NCBI GenBank assembly: GCA_026709725.1
Contig: JAPOSK010000025.1
Location: 1 to 23,272 of the forward strand
Length of the DNA: 23,272 nt
Reading direction: 5' to 3'
Source of the DNA: Paracoccaceae bacterium
GTDB lineage: Bacteria; Pseudomonadota; Alphaproteobacteria; Rhodobacterales; Rhodobacteraceae
The position numbers and the translations under genes are program-made. Shown here piece after piece: positions 1-5,564 of the stretch (positions are counted from its first letter, which is position 1; the number at the start of each line of letters is the position of its first letter). The notes beneath the pieces are model-generated. The model was not told the origin of the DNA, did not search any database, and saw only the letters and a program-made list of their open reading frames with translations.

Positions 1-174
1 ACCCCCGAAAAAAATGTTTCCGCCAAGCAATTGTCTGCAACTAACAGGGGAAGGCAAGCAGATTCGGGAAAAAATTTTCGAGGGCGGAATGTGTTCAAAA
101 CTAATACAAGGGGGCGGCTCGCCGCCTCGAACCACCGGTACCGGTCGGGCATACGCGAATCCGCATTATGCCCA

Positions 175-204
175 AACCGCCCATAACTGTGATTATGGGC
201 GGTT
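175..204. repeat. Perfect 12-bp inverted repeat
   Basis: Arms AACCGCCCATAA (175-186) and TTATGGGCGGTT (193-204) flank the six-base loop CTGTGA. No T tract follows on either strand, so a simple intrinsic terminator is unlikely. It may be a protein-binding dyad or a structural element of the control region. Confidence 0.75.
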
Positions 205-377
205 CGCACATCGCCCATCGCCATGCGCAAAATCGGTCGGCGTTTGTGATCCTGACCGGTTCTGAGCTCGCTCTGCCTATTCGCTGTGTCCTGTGATGCC
301 CATTTGCCTACCCACGAAGTGCCAATCAGACGTTGCATTGTGCTAAGTCATTGATTTATCGTCTGCGGCAAGGTCAA

Positions 378-509
378 TTCCCACGAAGTTTTTGCCGAAT
401 GCAGGAATCCGTGCAGGCGTGCATCGCCCATGCACTTTTTGATGCAGATGAATTGCTAGTGGAATCAGTGGGTTATGTGACTTCCCCCGAAGTTATCGGC
501 AAATGCAGG
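378..509 (+). repeat. Imperfect direct repeat, two copies
   Basis: Copies at 378-405 and 482-509 match at 23 of 28 positions. Both start TTCCC, contain CGAAGTT and end AATGCAGG. A shorter third copy of the core CCCACGAAGT lies at 311-320. Spaced direct repeats of this kind could be iteron-like binding sites. Confidence 0.6.
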
Positions 510-539
510 GAATTACATACCCCGTGAGAGGAAATTCAT

Positions 540-580
540 GTTTACGCTTTCGTTATTATTATATTTACGGAAGCGTAAAC
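540..580. repeat. 14-bp dyad with AT-rich loop
   Basis: Arms at 540-553 and 567-580 (core GTTTACGCTT and AAGCGTAAAC) pair at 13 of 14 positions around a 13-base loop made only of A and T. A second, wider dyad, AATTCATGT at 533-541 with ACATGAATT at 609-617, encloses it. Alternating TA tracts follow. The arrangement suits a DNA-unwinding element or an initiator site. Confidence 0.65.
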
Positions 581-890
581 ATCGATTTCTATATATATAT
601 ATACATTTACATGAATTAGTAGATATATATATATGTGGCCGATTTTTCGGCGTGCTGCATGGTTTTGTGCATGGTTATCCTGTTGATTTCGTTGTAGTTT
701 TTGGCTTTCCCACGGATTTCGGGCGGTCTCTGCATTGTCCTGTGATTGCCGGTGCGGGCGTGCATTGTGGCCTGCATTTCCGCTCGGTCTGGCCGTGCCG
801 GGCGCGTCGCGACGCGCCGGAAATTCGCCGGCGCCGGTGGTTCGGGCGTTGTCCTGGTTGGCGGAAAATGCGGATTTGTGCAAAAAATGG

Positions 891-920
891 TTGACGAATG
901 CAGATAAACTGGTTTACACT
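891..920 (+). promoter_or_regulatory. Sigma-70-like promoter for the left operon
   Basis: TTGACG (891-896) and TACACT (915-920) are separated by 18 bases. The predicted start, near 927, leaves a short leader containing the small hairpin GCCGGA/TCCGGC (931-945) before the ribosome binding site of the gene at 964. Confidence 0.6.
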
Positions 921-963
921 GCACTCGACCGCCGGATTTTCCGGCCTACTCAGGAGCAAGAAA

Positions 964-1284
964 ATGTACCGGAATGAAGCAGAGCTTTGGATTGCCAACG
1001 TAGACGCCAACGACGCGGGCGTTGCTATTGATGCAGAGCGTCGCCGCACCTTTTGCGGGGACGAGATCTGGTTGATGCCGGACGGATCGGCGGCGTTGCG
1101 GGCCAAAGACCGCTGGCACGCTCTGGCAGCAGGTGATCCTAAAGTGTGGCCCGAAGCAATTCGGCTAGAGGATCACTACGATCCTGATAGCGTCCAAGTG
1201 CTGAGACTCAGCGAGGAGGGCGGCAGCGGCGTTGAGGAGTACGACAACGCTGTTGCGGCGATGGAAAACAGCGATTGGGCCTGA
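964..1284 (+). CDS. Small hypothetical protein, first gene of left operon
   Basis: This encodes a 106-residue acidic protein that I do not recognise. It has no membrane segment or signal peptide. The N-terminal half alternates short hydrophobic and charged stretches (MYRNEAELWIANVDANDAG at the start) and could form a beta-rich domain; the tail is acidic. The ATG at 964 is chosen because AGGAGCAAG sits just upstream at the normal distance, and the same GGAGCAAGAAA string precedes the starts at 1818 and 2601. An in-frame upstream start lies inside the promoter and is unlikely. As the first gene after the promoter at 891-920 it is probably expressed early, but its role is unknown. Confidence 0.7.
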   Translation: MYRNEAELWIANVDANDAGVAIDAERRRTFCGDEIWLMPDGSAALRAKDRWHALAAGDPKVWPEAIRLEDHYDPDSVQVLRLSEEGGSGVEEYDNAVAAMENSDWA

Positions 1285-1298
1285 GGAGGGCCGGAACC

Positions 1299-1409
1299 AT
1301 GCTGAAAATCGTTTCAGCGGCGGCGTCGAAGTTGCTGGCACGTTGGTTGACCGGGACGACCCGGCCACTGCGAGATATTGGAGTATCTGGGAATTTGATC
1401 TCGCGGTGA
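1299..1409 (+). CDS. Possible short basic peptide
   Basis: A 36-codon frame starts at ATG 1299, nine bases after the strong Shine-Dalgarno GAGGAGG (1283-1289). The product is basic (MLKIVSAAASKLLARWLTG at the start) with an amphipathic N-terminal half. A competing frame shifted by -1 runs to 1444 and looks more protein-like at its end (RYWSIWEFDLAVIREIRR), overlapping the next ATG at 1435. Either the peptide is genuine, or a longer gene is broken by a frameshift or read by frameshifting. No family is recognised. Confidence 0.35.
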   Translation: MLKIVSAAASKLLARWLTGTTRPLRDIGVSGNLISR

Positions 1410-1505
1410 TCCGCGAGATCAGGAGGGCAGAGTCATGCAAATGACCGAGACCAAGACCGGGTGCGCATCGTACGTGCGCACACATCGCAAGTGGACAGAT
1501 GACGC

Positions 1506-1742
1506 TTGGCCGGCAGGGATCAGCTCGACGCCGACGAGCGCATCAAGACAGTCACGGACTATCGCGAAGATGGATTCGTGCCGAACAGCTACAAATGGCC
1601 GGCGCCAGGCACTCGAAAAGTGTGGCATAGGGATGGTCGCGTCGAGTCCGAGCCCTACGACCGCAAGCGGAGCGGCGGAGTAGGCCCGTATCTGGTGGCG
1701 AAGTCCGCCAAAGGAGGTGTAATCAAACCGAAAAGCAAATAA
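1506..1742 (+). CDS. Small hypothetical protein, unusual start
   Basis: The frame ending at 1742 encodes a charged, protein-like sequence (DERIKTVTDYREDGFVPNSY near the N-terminus; basic tail VIKPKSK). Its only start is TTG at 1506, without a convincing ribosome binding site. Upstream, AGGAGGG precedes ATG 1435 and ATG 1441 in another frame, whose first 25 or so residues (MQMTETKTGCASYVRTHRKW) also look genuine before turning into serine/threonine-rich shadow sequence. The likely explanations are one gene starting at 1435 with a -1 shift after position 1502, or two overlapping small genes. Function unknown. Confidence 0.45.
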   Translation: MAGRDQLDADERIKTVTDYREDGFVPNSYKWPAPGTRKVWHRDGRVESEPYDRKRSGGVGPYLVAKSAKGGVIKPKSK

Positions 1743-1747
1743 AGTAG

Positions 1748-1790
1748 TTGACAAGGCGTGCAAGTGTCGATTACTCTGCATTTGCACGCC
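1748..1790 (+). promoter_or_regulatory. Possible promoter containing a 12-bp dyad
   Basis: A perfect TTGACA (1748-1753) is followed 18 bases later by a weak TACTCT (1772-1777). Between and beyond them lie arms GGCGTGCAAGTG (1755-1766) and CATTTGCACGCC (1779-1790), which pair with one G-T wobble around a 12-base loop. The dyad overlaps the promoter, so it may be an operator; as RNA it would form a hairpin just ahead of the ribosome binding site at 1805-1811. Confidence 0.5.
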
Positions 1791-1817
1791 ACACACACAA
1801 CCAGAGAGGAGCAAGAA

Positions 1818-1997
1818 ATGGCTATTGAGATAGTGACGCAGAAAGCGGGGGCGCGGGGCTATACCGCGTTCTTGTACGACGACGGAGTGCTGCTCGTCAA
1901 TGGTGGAGGGAGAACCACCAATAGCGCGGTGCGCGACGCGGTAAAGCGCTACTTGGGCAAGTACATCGTGCAAGTCGATGCGGAGGGCGAATCATGA
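1818..1997 (+). CDS. Small hypothetical protein
   Basis: This 59-residue protein begins MAIEIVTQKAGARGYTAFLY and reads like alternating beta strands followed by one amphipathic helix (SAVRDAVKRYLGKYI). I do not recognise it. The start at 1818 is supported by GAGGAGCAAGAA directly upstream. Its stop overlaps the next start as ATGA at 1994-1997, so the two genes are probably translationally coupled. It lies behind the dyad-containing promoter at 1748-1790 and may be controlled by it. Confidence 0.65.
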   Translation: MAIEIVTQKAGARGYTAFLYDDGVLLVNGGGRTTNSAVRDAVKRYLGKYIVQVDAEGES

Positions 1998-2512
1998 GCG
2001 CCTATCTGTGCGAGCCGATGGAAATAGGCCAAGTGGCGGCGCGTTTTGGCGCGGATCGCGATATTGGGCCGGCATTGGAGAGGCAAATCCAGTATTACTT
2101 GGACTTGCCGAGAACGCCGCCGATGGCCGGCACGCTGGCCGAGAAAATCGCCGAGATTTTGGCGGGCGCCAACGCCGAAAGCGTTATGCAGCGTTACGGG
2201 CATGGCGATTTTTCCGAATTGCCGGGCAATGGCAAGTGGTCGAGCCTATTCGAATATGTCGCCGACTGCCGCAAAGCCTGCCGGGCAATGGGCAGTTCCG
2301 GCCTGAATGCCGCCGATGCCGCCGTTTCGGTGGCGAATATTTGGTATCAGTGTTGCGAATCGCAATACTGGCATCTGAACATTGGCAATCATCTGCTGCG
2401 TGATATGGCGTGGGATTTGATGGCCATTTTGTCGCGGCGGGCGGGCGGACGCAGTTACCGCCAGCGGCGGAATGATACGCCGATGGTATCGATTACCGAA
2501 TTGCTTGCTTAA
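1994..2512 (+). CDS. Hypothetical helical protein
   Basis: This encodes 172 residues, mostly predicted helix (for example GTLAEKIAEILAGANAESVM), with no membrane segment and no recognised domain. Cysteines near the middle (DCRKACRAM) and in WYQCCESQYW are spread out and do not make an obvious metal site. The start overlaps the stop of the preceding gene by four bases. After its stop comes the first two-hairpin RNA module, which separates it from the clamp-like gene at 2601. Function unknown. Confidence 0.7.
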   Translation: MSAYLCEPMEIGQVAARFGADRDIGPALERQIQYYLDLPRTPPMAGTLAEKIAEILAGANAESVMQRYGHGDFSELPGNGKWSSLFEYVADCRKACRAMGSSGLNAADAAVSVANIWYQCCESQYWHLNIGNHLLRDMAWDLMAILSRRAGGRSYRQRRNDTPMVSITELLA

Positions 2513-2514
2513 TC

Positions 2515-2600
2515 GTGAGGGGCGCGGGCCGCAAGGCCCGCGTTAAACGACGGCCCCGGTCCCAAGTCCGGGGCGAAACTCAACCGAAAGGAGCAAGAAA
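2515..2600 (+). promoter_or_regulatory. Two-hairpin intergenic module A
   Basis: Order: GTGAGGGG (2515-2522); hairpin CGCGGGCC (2523-2530), loop GCAA, GGCCCGCG (2535-2542); linker TTAAACGAC; hairpin GCCCCGG (2553-2559), loop TCCCAAGT (2560-2567), CCGGGGC (2568-2574); then AACCGAAAGGAG as ribosome binding site. The same plan with different stems recurs at 3491 and 4625. Conserved loops with compensated stems point to a structured RNA, either cis-regulatory or a processing site. Confidence 0.75.
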
Positions 2601-3488
2601 ATGATCGAAAATCCTGATTTCGAGATAGAGCTGCCAGTTGCGCCCCTGCGGGCTGCGGTGGCGGCTGCGGGGGTAAAAGACCTTCGCGACAGCATGAACC
2701 ATGTCTACATCGGCGTGGAACATAATGACGGGCTGTTGTCCGTGATGGGAACCAACGGCCATGTGTTAATGCGCTGGACGTGCCCACTGAACGACGAAGC
2801 CAATTTCAGCGGCCCTAACAGGCTGTTCAAGGTGAAGGGGGCGCGTGGCGTGGTGACGGAGAACGAGCGGCACGTCACGAGTCCCGGCAAGCATCAGAAC
2901 GGCGGCGAATCCCGCTATTTCTACTTCCCCCGCGATTTGCTGCCGAAGGGCGGCAAGCTGATCGACAGGGCGCTGATTCAAGGGCGCTATCGCATGGAAA
3001 CCTACGGGGAAGGCGAAGACCGGCGCGAAGTGGCGCGGTCTCTGGACTTGGCCGTAAATGGCCGCAACAGCAAAGGACTCGGACGCGCGCCGCAACCCTG
3101 GCAGCATGGCGAAGTCGGGCCTATCGGACGCGCGCCGGGCTACGAGCGGGTGTTCATTTCGCCAAGCGACAGCGGCAAGCAGATGAACCGCGATGTGGTC
3201 ACTTGCGCGAAGACGCTTGCGGTGCTTTCCGATGTCGCCAAGCATCTGAGCAATGGCAACGGCGCGATGAATGTCGAATTTCTTCGCTGCCAAGAGGAGG
3301 ATCAGCGGCTGAACCAATGGATGGACGACATGAGAGAGCGCGATTGCCGGTGTTTTGAGGCCGAGGAGGAGCGGGAAAAGATGACCGCTGGCCAAATGAC
3401 GCCGGCGCCGCACTATATCCACTTCGGGCTTGGCGCGGGGAGCAAGGCGCGGGCATTCATGGTGTACATGCCAACCAGACGCTACTAA
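2601..3488 (+). CDS. Probable sliding-clamp-like protein
   Basis: A 295-residue protein. Its N-terminal part (residues about 10-60: LPVAPLRAAVAAAGVKDLRD, then MNHVYIGVEHNDGLLSVMGT and NGHVLMRW) resembles the first repeat of DnaN-type beta clamps, where a TNGH/TDGH turn is characteristic. The C-terminus, AFMVYMPTRRY, resembles the terminal strand of beta clamps (MPMRL-like ending). Length is shorter than the roughly 370 residues of bacterial DnaN. If correct, it would form a ring that tethers a polymerase or nuclease to DNA. The start follows GAAAGGAG. It is flanked by modules A and B. The clamp assignment is an inference from pattern; structure prediction would test it. Confidence 0.6.
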   Translation: MIENPDFEIELPVAPLRAAVAAAGVKDLRDSMNHVYIGVEHNDGLLSVMGTNGHVLMRWTCPLNDEANFSGPNRLFKVKGARGVVTENERHVTSPGKHQNGGESRYFYFPRDLLPKGGKLIDRALIQGRYRMETYGEGEDRREVARSLDLAVNGRNSKGLGRAPQPWQHGEVGPIGRAPGYERVFISPSDSGKQMNRDVVTCAKTLAVLSDVAKHLSNGNGAMNVEFLRCQEEDQRLNQWMDDMRERDCRCFEAEEEREKMTAGQMTPAPHYIHFGLGAGSKARAFMVYMPTRRY

Positions 3489-3490
3489 TC

Positions 3491-3569
3491 GTGAGGGGTG
3501 CCCGCGCAAGCGGGCATTAAACGACACGGCCAGTCCCAAGTCTGGCCACACAACCGAAAGGAGAACGAC
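3491..3569 (+). promoter_or_regulatory. Two-hairpin intergenic module B
   Basis: GTGAGGGG (3491-3498); hairpin TGCCCGC (3499-3505), loop GCAA, GCGGGCA (3510-3516); linker TTAAACGACAC; hairpin GGCCAG (3528-3533), loop TCCCAAGT (3534-3541), CTGGCC (3542-3547); then AACCGAAAGGAG. Both stems differ in sequence from module A yet pair perfectly, while linker, loop and ribosome binding site are the same. Confidence 0.75.
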
Positions 3570-3794
3570 ATGAAGCAAATTATCGCAACAGTGGGAGTTA
3601 CCGTTTCTTTCGAGAAGGGGGAGCTCAGGGCCGTACTATCCAAAAACGGCCATTGCACGGCAGACACGAAGCTTGCGTTGGGCAGGGGCAAGGAGAGCGC
3701 CTACAGCATGGACGAAGCCGCAGAATGGGCCTCCGAAGGGGTGGCGGCGCAGTTGCTGTACGAGATGGGATGCTTTGCTGCACACAATAACTAG
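3570..3794 (+). CDS. Small hypothetical protein
   Basis: This encodes 74 residues beginning MKQIIATVGVTVSFEKGELR, a beta-rich N-terminus followed by a helical stretch (MDEAAEWASEGVAAQLLYEM). No domain or transmembrane segment is recognised. ATG 3570 is fixed by GAAAGGAG six bases upstream. It sits between module B and the divergent module D. Function unknown; small size and operon position suggest an early accessory phage protein. Confidence 0.7.
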   Translation: MKQIIATVGVTVSFEKGELRAVLSKNGHCTADTKLALGRGKESAYSMDEAAEWASEGVAAQLLYEMGCFAAHNN

Positions 3795-3867
3795 CGAGGG
3801 TGTTCGTAATGCGCCTGACGGATCGGGCGCATTGCGGGCATATCGCCCACAGCCAAAGGAGAACGAT
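3795..3867 (+). promoter_or_regulatory. Variant two-hairpin module D
   Basis: GCGAGGG, then hairpin AATGCGCC (3808-3815) with GGCGCATT (3826-3833) around a 10-base loop, then GGGC (3836-3839) with GCCC (3845-3848) around ATATC, then CCAAAGGAG. The order matches modules A-C but the TCCCAAGT loop and the TTAAAC linker are missing, so it may be a decayed or distinct relative. Confidence 0.45.
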
Positions 3868-4416
3868 ATGAACGTTGAAGCATTTGAGACCTTCGAGGTC
3901 GAGCAGGACGACCGGCGGTACGTGGTCGAATTGCATTACGACACGAGCGCGGGTGCGCCGTGGGAAAACCAGGATTTTCTTGGCGCGGTGGAAGTTGCAG
4001 GCCACCGAGAGGCGCATTTGGGCGAAGAAGTTGTACTCAAGTCGCCCGGTGAGCGGTTTATCGCCGGTTCGCATCACTACCCAAGCAGCGGGGTGTTGTA
4101 CGACTTCGCCGAAGCTGTGGCAGAGGCCAAGAAGTGGGTAACGCCGGAGGAGGGCGAAACGAAGGGGCAGGCCGCCGTGAGGCTGGCCAACCAGGATATG
4201 GACACAATCCGTGGTTGGCTGCGCGACGATTGGTTCTATGTCGGCGTGGTGGTCAAGGACATGACCGACACTGATTGCCCGTGCTGCGCGCCTTCCGCGT
4301 CGCTGTGGTGCATCGGATACGAATACGGCGACGAGAACGACAAGGGCGGGCATATCCGCCGCGAAGTGTTGCCGGATCTGATTCACGAGGTCGAGGGTTA
4401 CAGGGAGGCGGCATGA
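3868..4416 (+). CDS. Hypothetical acidic protein with cysteine cluster
   Basis: A 182-residue acidic protein, MNVEAFETFEVEQDDRRYVV at the start. Residues around 130-145 contain DTDCPCCAPSASLWC, four cysteines in a short stretch that could bind zinc, though the spacing does not fit a family I know. The middle has a likely helix (SGVLYDFAEAVAEAKKW). The start follows CAAAGGAG. Its stop overlaps the next start (ATGA at 4413-4416), so the downstream small protein is probably coupled to it. Function unknown. Confidence 0.7.
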   Translation: MNVEAFETFEVEQDDRRYVVELHYDTSAGAPWENQDFLGAVEVAGHREAHLGEEVVLKSPGERFIAGSHHYPSSGVLYDFAEAVAEAKKWVTPEEGETKGQAAVRLANQDMDTIRGWLRDDWFYVGVVVKDMTDTDCPCCAPSASLWCIGYEYGDENDKGGHIRREVLPDLIHEVEGYREAA

Positions 4417-4628
4417 GGCGCAAGAAGTGGAAGCCGGTGCAGCGTATCGGGCGGGCGCGGTGGAAGGTGGAATACCACCTTCCAGTGGCCGACTGGCTGC
4501 CGAAGCGGGCGGAGCGCTTGCCGCCGCCGTGGGTGGCGTATTTCGGGCAGCGGACCGATGCCGACAGGCTTGTGCGGCTGCTGGCCAAAGACGGAATCAA
4601 GGCCGAAGTCGAGCCTTACAAATGGTGA
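4413..4628 (+). CDS. Small basic hypothetical protein
   Basis: A 71-residue, strongly basic protein (MRRKKWKPVQRIGRARWKVE at the start) ending in a compact alpha/beta stretch, YFGQRTDADRLVRLLAKDGI, that looks like a SPOR- or ACT-sized fold but is not assignable. The charge suggests nucleic-acid binding or interaction with its acidic upstream neighbour, with which it shares a four-base overlap. The GTGAGGGG of module C begins inside its last codons and stop. Confidence 0.65.
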   Translation: MRRKKWKPVQRIGRARWKVEYHLPVADWLPKRAERLPPPWVAYFGQRTDADRLVRLLAKDGIKAEVEPYKW

Positions 4629-4698
4629 GGGGCGGGCCTAGCGGCCCGTTAAACCACAAGGGCGGTCCCAAGTCCGCCCGCAACCAAAGGAGAACGAC
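4625..4698 (+). promoter_or_regulatory. Two-hairpin intergenic module C
   Basis: GTGAGGGG (4625-4632, overlapping the upstream stop codon); hairpin CGGGCC (4633-4638), loop TAGC, GGCCCG (4643-4648); linker TTAAACCACAA; hairpin GGGCGG (4660-4665), loop TCCCAAGT (4666-4673), CCGCCC (4674-4679); then AACCAAAGGAG. This third copy again has different, fully paired stems with the same second loop. Confidence 0.75.
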
Positions 4699-5160
4699 AT
4701 GAAATTGTCAATGACCGAGGGCCTTGTGCCCGATTACGGGCCAAGCGTGGAGGTGCTGCTGCGCGACTTCACGGGCCTGCTGGAAGACCGGGGGTTCGAC
4801 AGCGTGACGCTGATCGACTTCGACAACGGCGCGACCGATTCCGTGCGGCACCAATATCTGGTGAAAGCGGATCAATCGCCCTGCGTGCTGCACCGCGACC
4901 AAGAGAGCGGAGAGCCGCGGATTATCGTGGACGGCATCGAGGCCAGCGATTGGTACTCAAACGCTTGCGGTATCGAGTTCGAGACCGAAGAGGACCGGCT
5001 GATTGCTTTTCACCACAAGGTGAGTGCGCTGATTGGGGAGTTTGTGTTGCAGATTCGGCCAGGCGCGATGGATGAGGAGCAGTTGGAGCGGTGGCGCAAC
5101 GGCCACAACGCCCTGGTGGAGGCTTGCCGCCACTTCGAGGGAGGCGAATATGAAGACTGA
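4699..5160 (+). CDS. Hypothetical acidic protein
   Basis: A 153-residue acidic protein with no recognised domain. It begins MKLSMTEGLVPDYGPSVEVL; the middle reads as beta strands (VTLIDFDNGATDSVRHQYLV) and the C-terminus is helical (EEQLERWRNGHNALVEACRH). ATG 4699 follows CAAAGGAG of module C. The end overlaps the next gene by eleven bases. Function unknown. Confidence 0.65.
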   Translation: MKLSMTEGLVPDYGPSVEVLLRDFTGLLEDRGFDSVTLIDFDNGATDSVRHQYLVKADQSPCVLHRDQESGEPRIIVDGIEASDWYSNACGIEFETEEDRLIAFHHKVSALIGEFVLQIRPGAMDEEQLERWRNGHNALVEACRHFEGGEYED

Positions 5161-5413
5161 AACCGAGATTGCAATGGAAAAGCTGCAAACGGATTTGATC
5201 GGCAAGATTTACTCAGTCGATAGAATCTACATCGAAACCGAGGTTTTGTTCCACAGCAATGTGGTGCAAGTCACAACGGTCCAAGCCATGCATCTGGTCA
5301 AGGAGGCGCTGGATTACTACCGGGAGAACGATATGGATATTGATGATTTCGACATGGACAGTTTTGGCCGGTTCGAGAGTGGCGATTTGTTTCTGAATAC
5401 AAGGGAGTGGTGA
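5150..5413 (+). CDS. Small acidic hypothetical protein
   Basis: This encodes 87 residues, MKTETEIAMEKLQTDLIGKI at the start, largely predicted helix, with a very acidic segment ENDMDIDDFDMDSF near residues 60-75. The start at 5150 follows GAGGGAGG inside the preceding gene, so translation is probably coupled. The acidic run could mimic nucleic acid or bind a basic partner; that is speculation. No family recognised. Confidence 0.6.
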   Translation: MKTETEIAMEKLQTDLIGKIYSVDRIYIETEVLFHSNVVQVTTVQAMHLVKEALDYYRENDMDIDDFDMDSFGRFESGDLFLNTREW

Positions 5414-5414
5414 A

Positions 5415-5564
5415 ATGACTGAAGCAATCAACCTTGTGTTCGGCACCGGCTTGTTGCTGCCCATCATTTGGGTGGGCATCAAGTTGGGCGACGAGTTCGC
5501 CCTTTGGGTCGAGCAATGGATGCGGCGGGCTTCGGCCCGCCGTGGGGGGCGGGCAGATGGATAG
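5415..5564 (+). CDS. Small single-span membrane protein
   Basis: A 49-residue frame too short for most gene callers. It starts MTEAINLVFGTGLLLPIIWV, giving one hydrophobic segment at about residues 6-24, then an acidic stretch and a basic tail (RRASARRGGRADG). AAGGGAGTGG upstream supplies the ribosome binding site, and the frame begins two bases after the previous stop and overlaps the next start. Its 3' end encodes a perfect hairpin with a TTCG loop (5523-5542). Function unknown. Confidence 0.5.
   Translation: MTEAINLVFGTGLLLPIIWVGIKLGDEFALWVEQWMRRASARRGGRADG
5523..5542 (+). repeat. 8-bp hairpin with TTCG tetraloop
   Basis: CGGCGGGC (5523-5530) pairs perfectly with GCCCGCCG (5535-5542) around TTCG, one of the most stable RNA loops. 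It lies inside the end of a small membrane-protein gene, 14 bases before the next start at 5557, with no T tract, so RNA stability or translation control is more likely than termination. Confidence 0.6.

Larger units (their letters stand above)
1..963. other. Non-coding control region, possible replication origin
   Basis: No reading frame here has a good ribosome binding site or protein-like composition. The stretch holds a perfect 12-bp hairpin (175-204), a 28-base imperfect direct repeat (378-405 and 482-509, 23 matches), a long AT-rich dyad (540-580), two alternating TA tracts around 590-603 and 622-636, an 18-bp perfect palindrome (801-818) and 15 copies of TGCA between 334 and 923. It ends in a promoter at 891-920. 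Repeats next to an easily melted AT tract are typical of origins, but no known initiator site was recognised, so the origin role is inference. Confidence 0.5.

Noticed and set aside
175..204. Intrinsic terminator
   Set aside because: Perfect stem but no T tract on either side.
14..894. Open frames at 14-265, 333-527 and 538-894 on the + strand and overlapping - strand frames
   Set aside because: No ribosome binding site, odd composition (low-complexity or arginine- and histidine-rich) and they run through repeats and palindromes.
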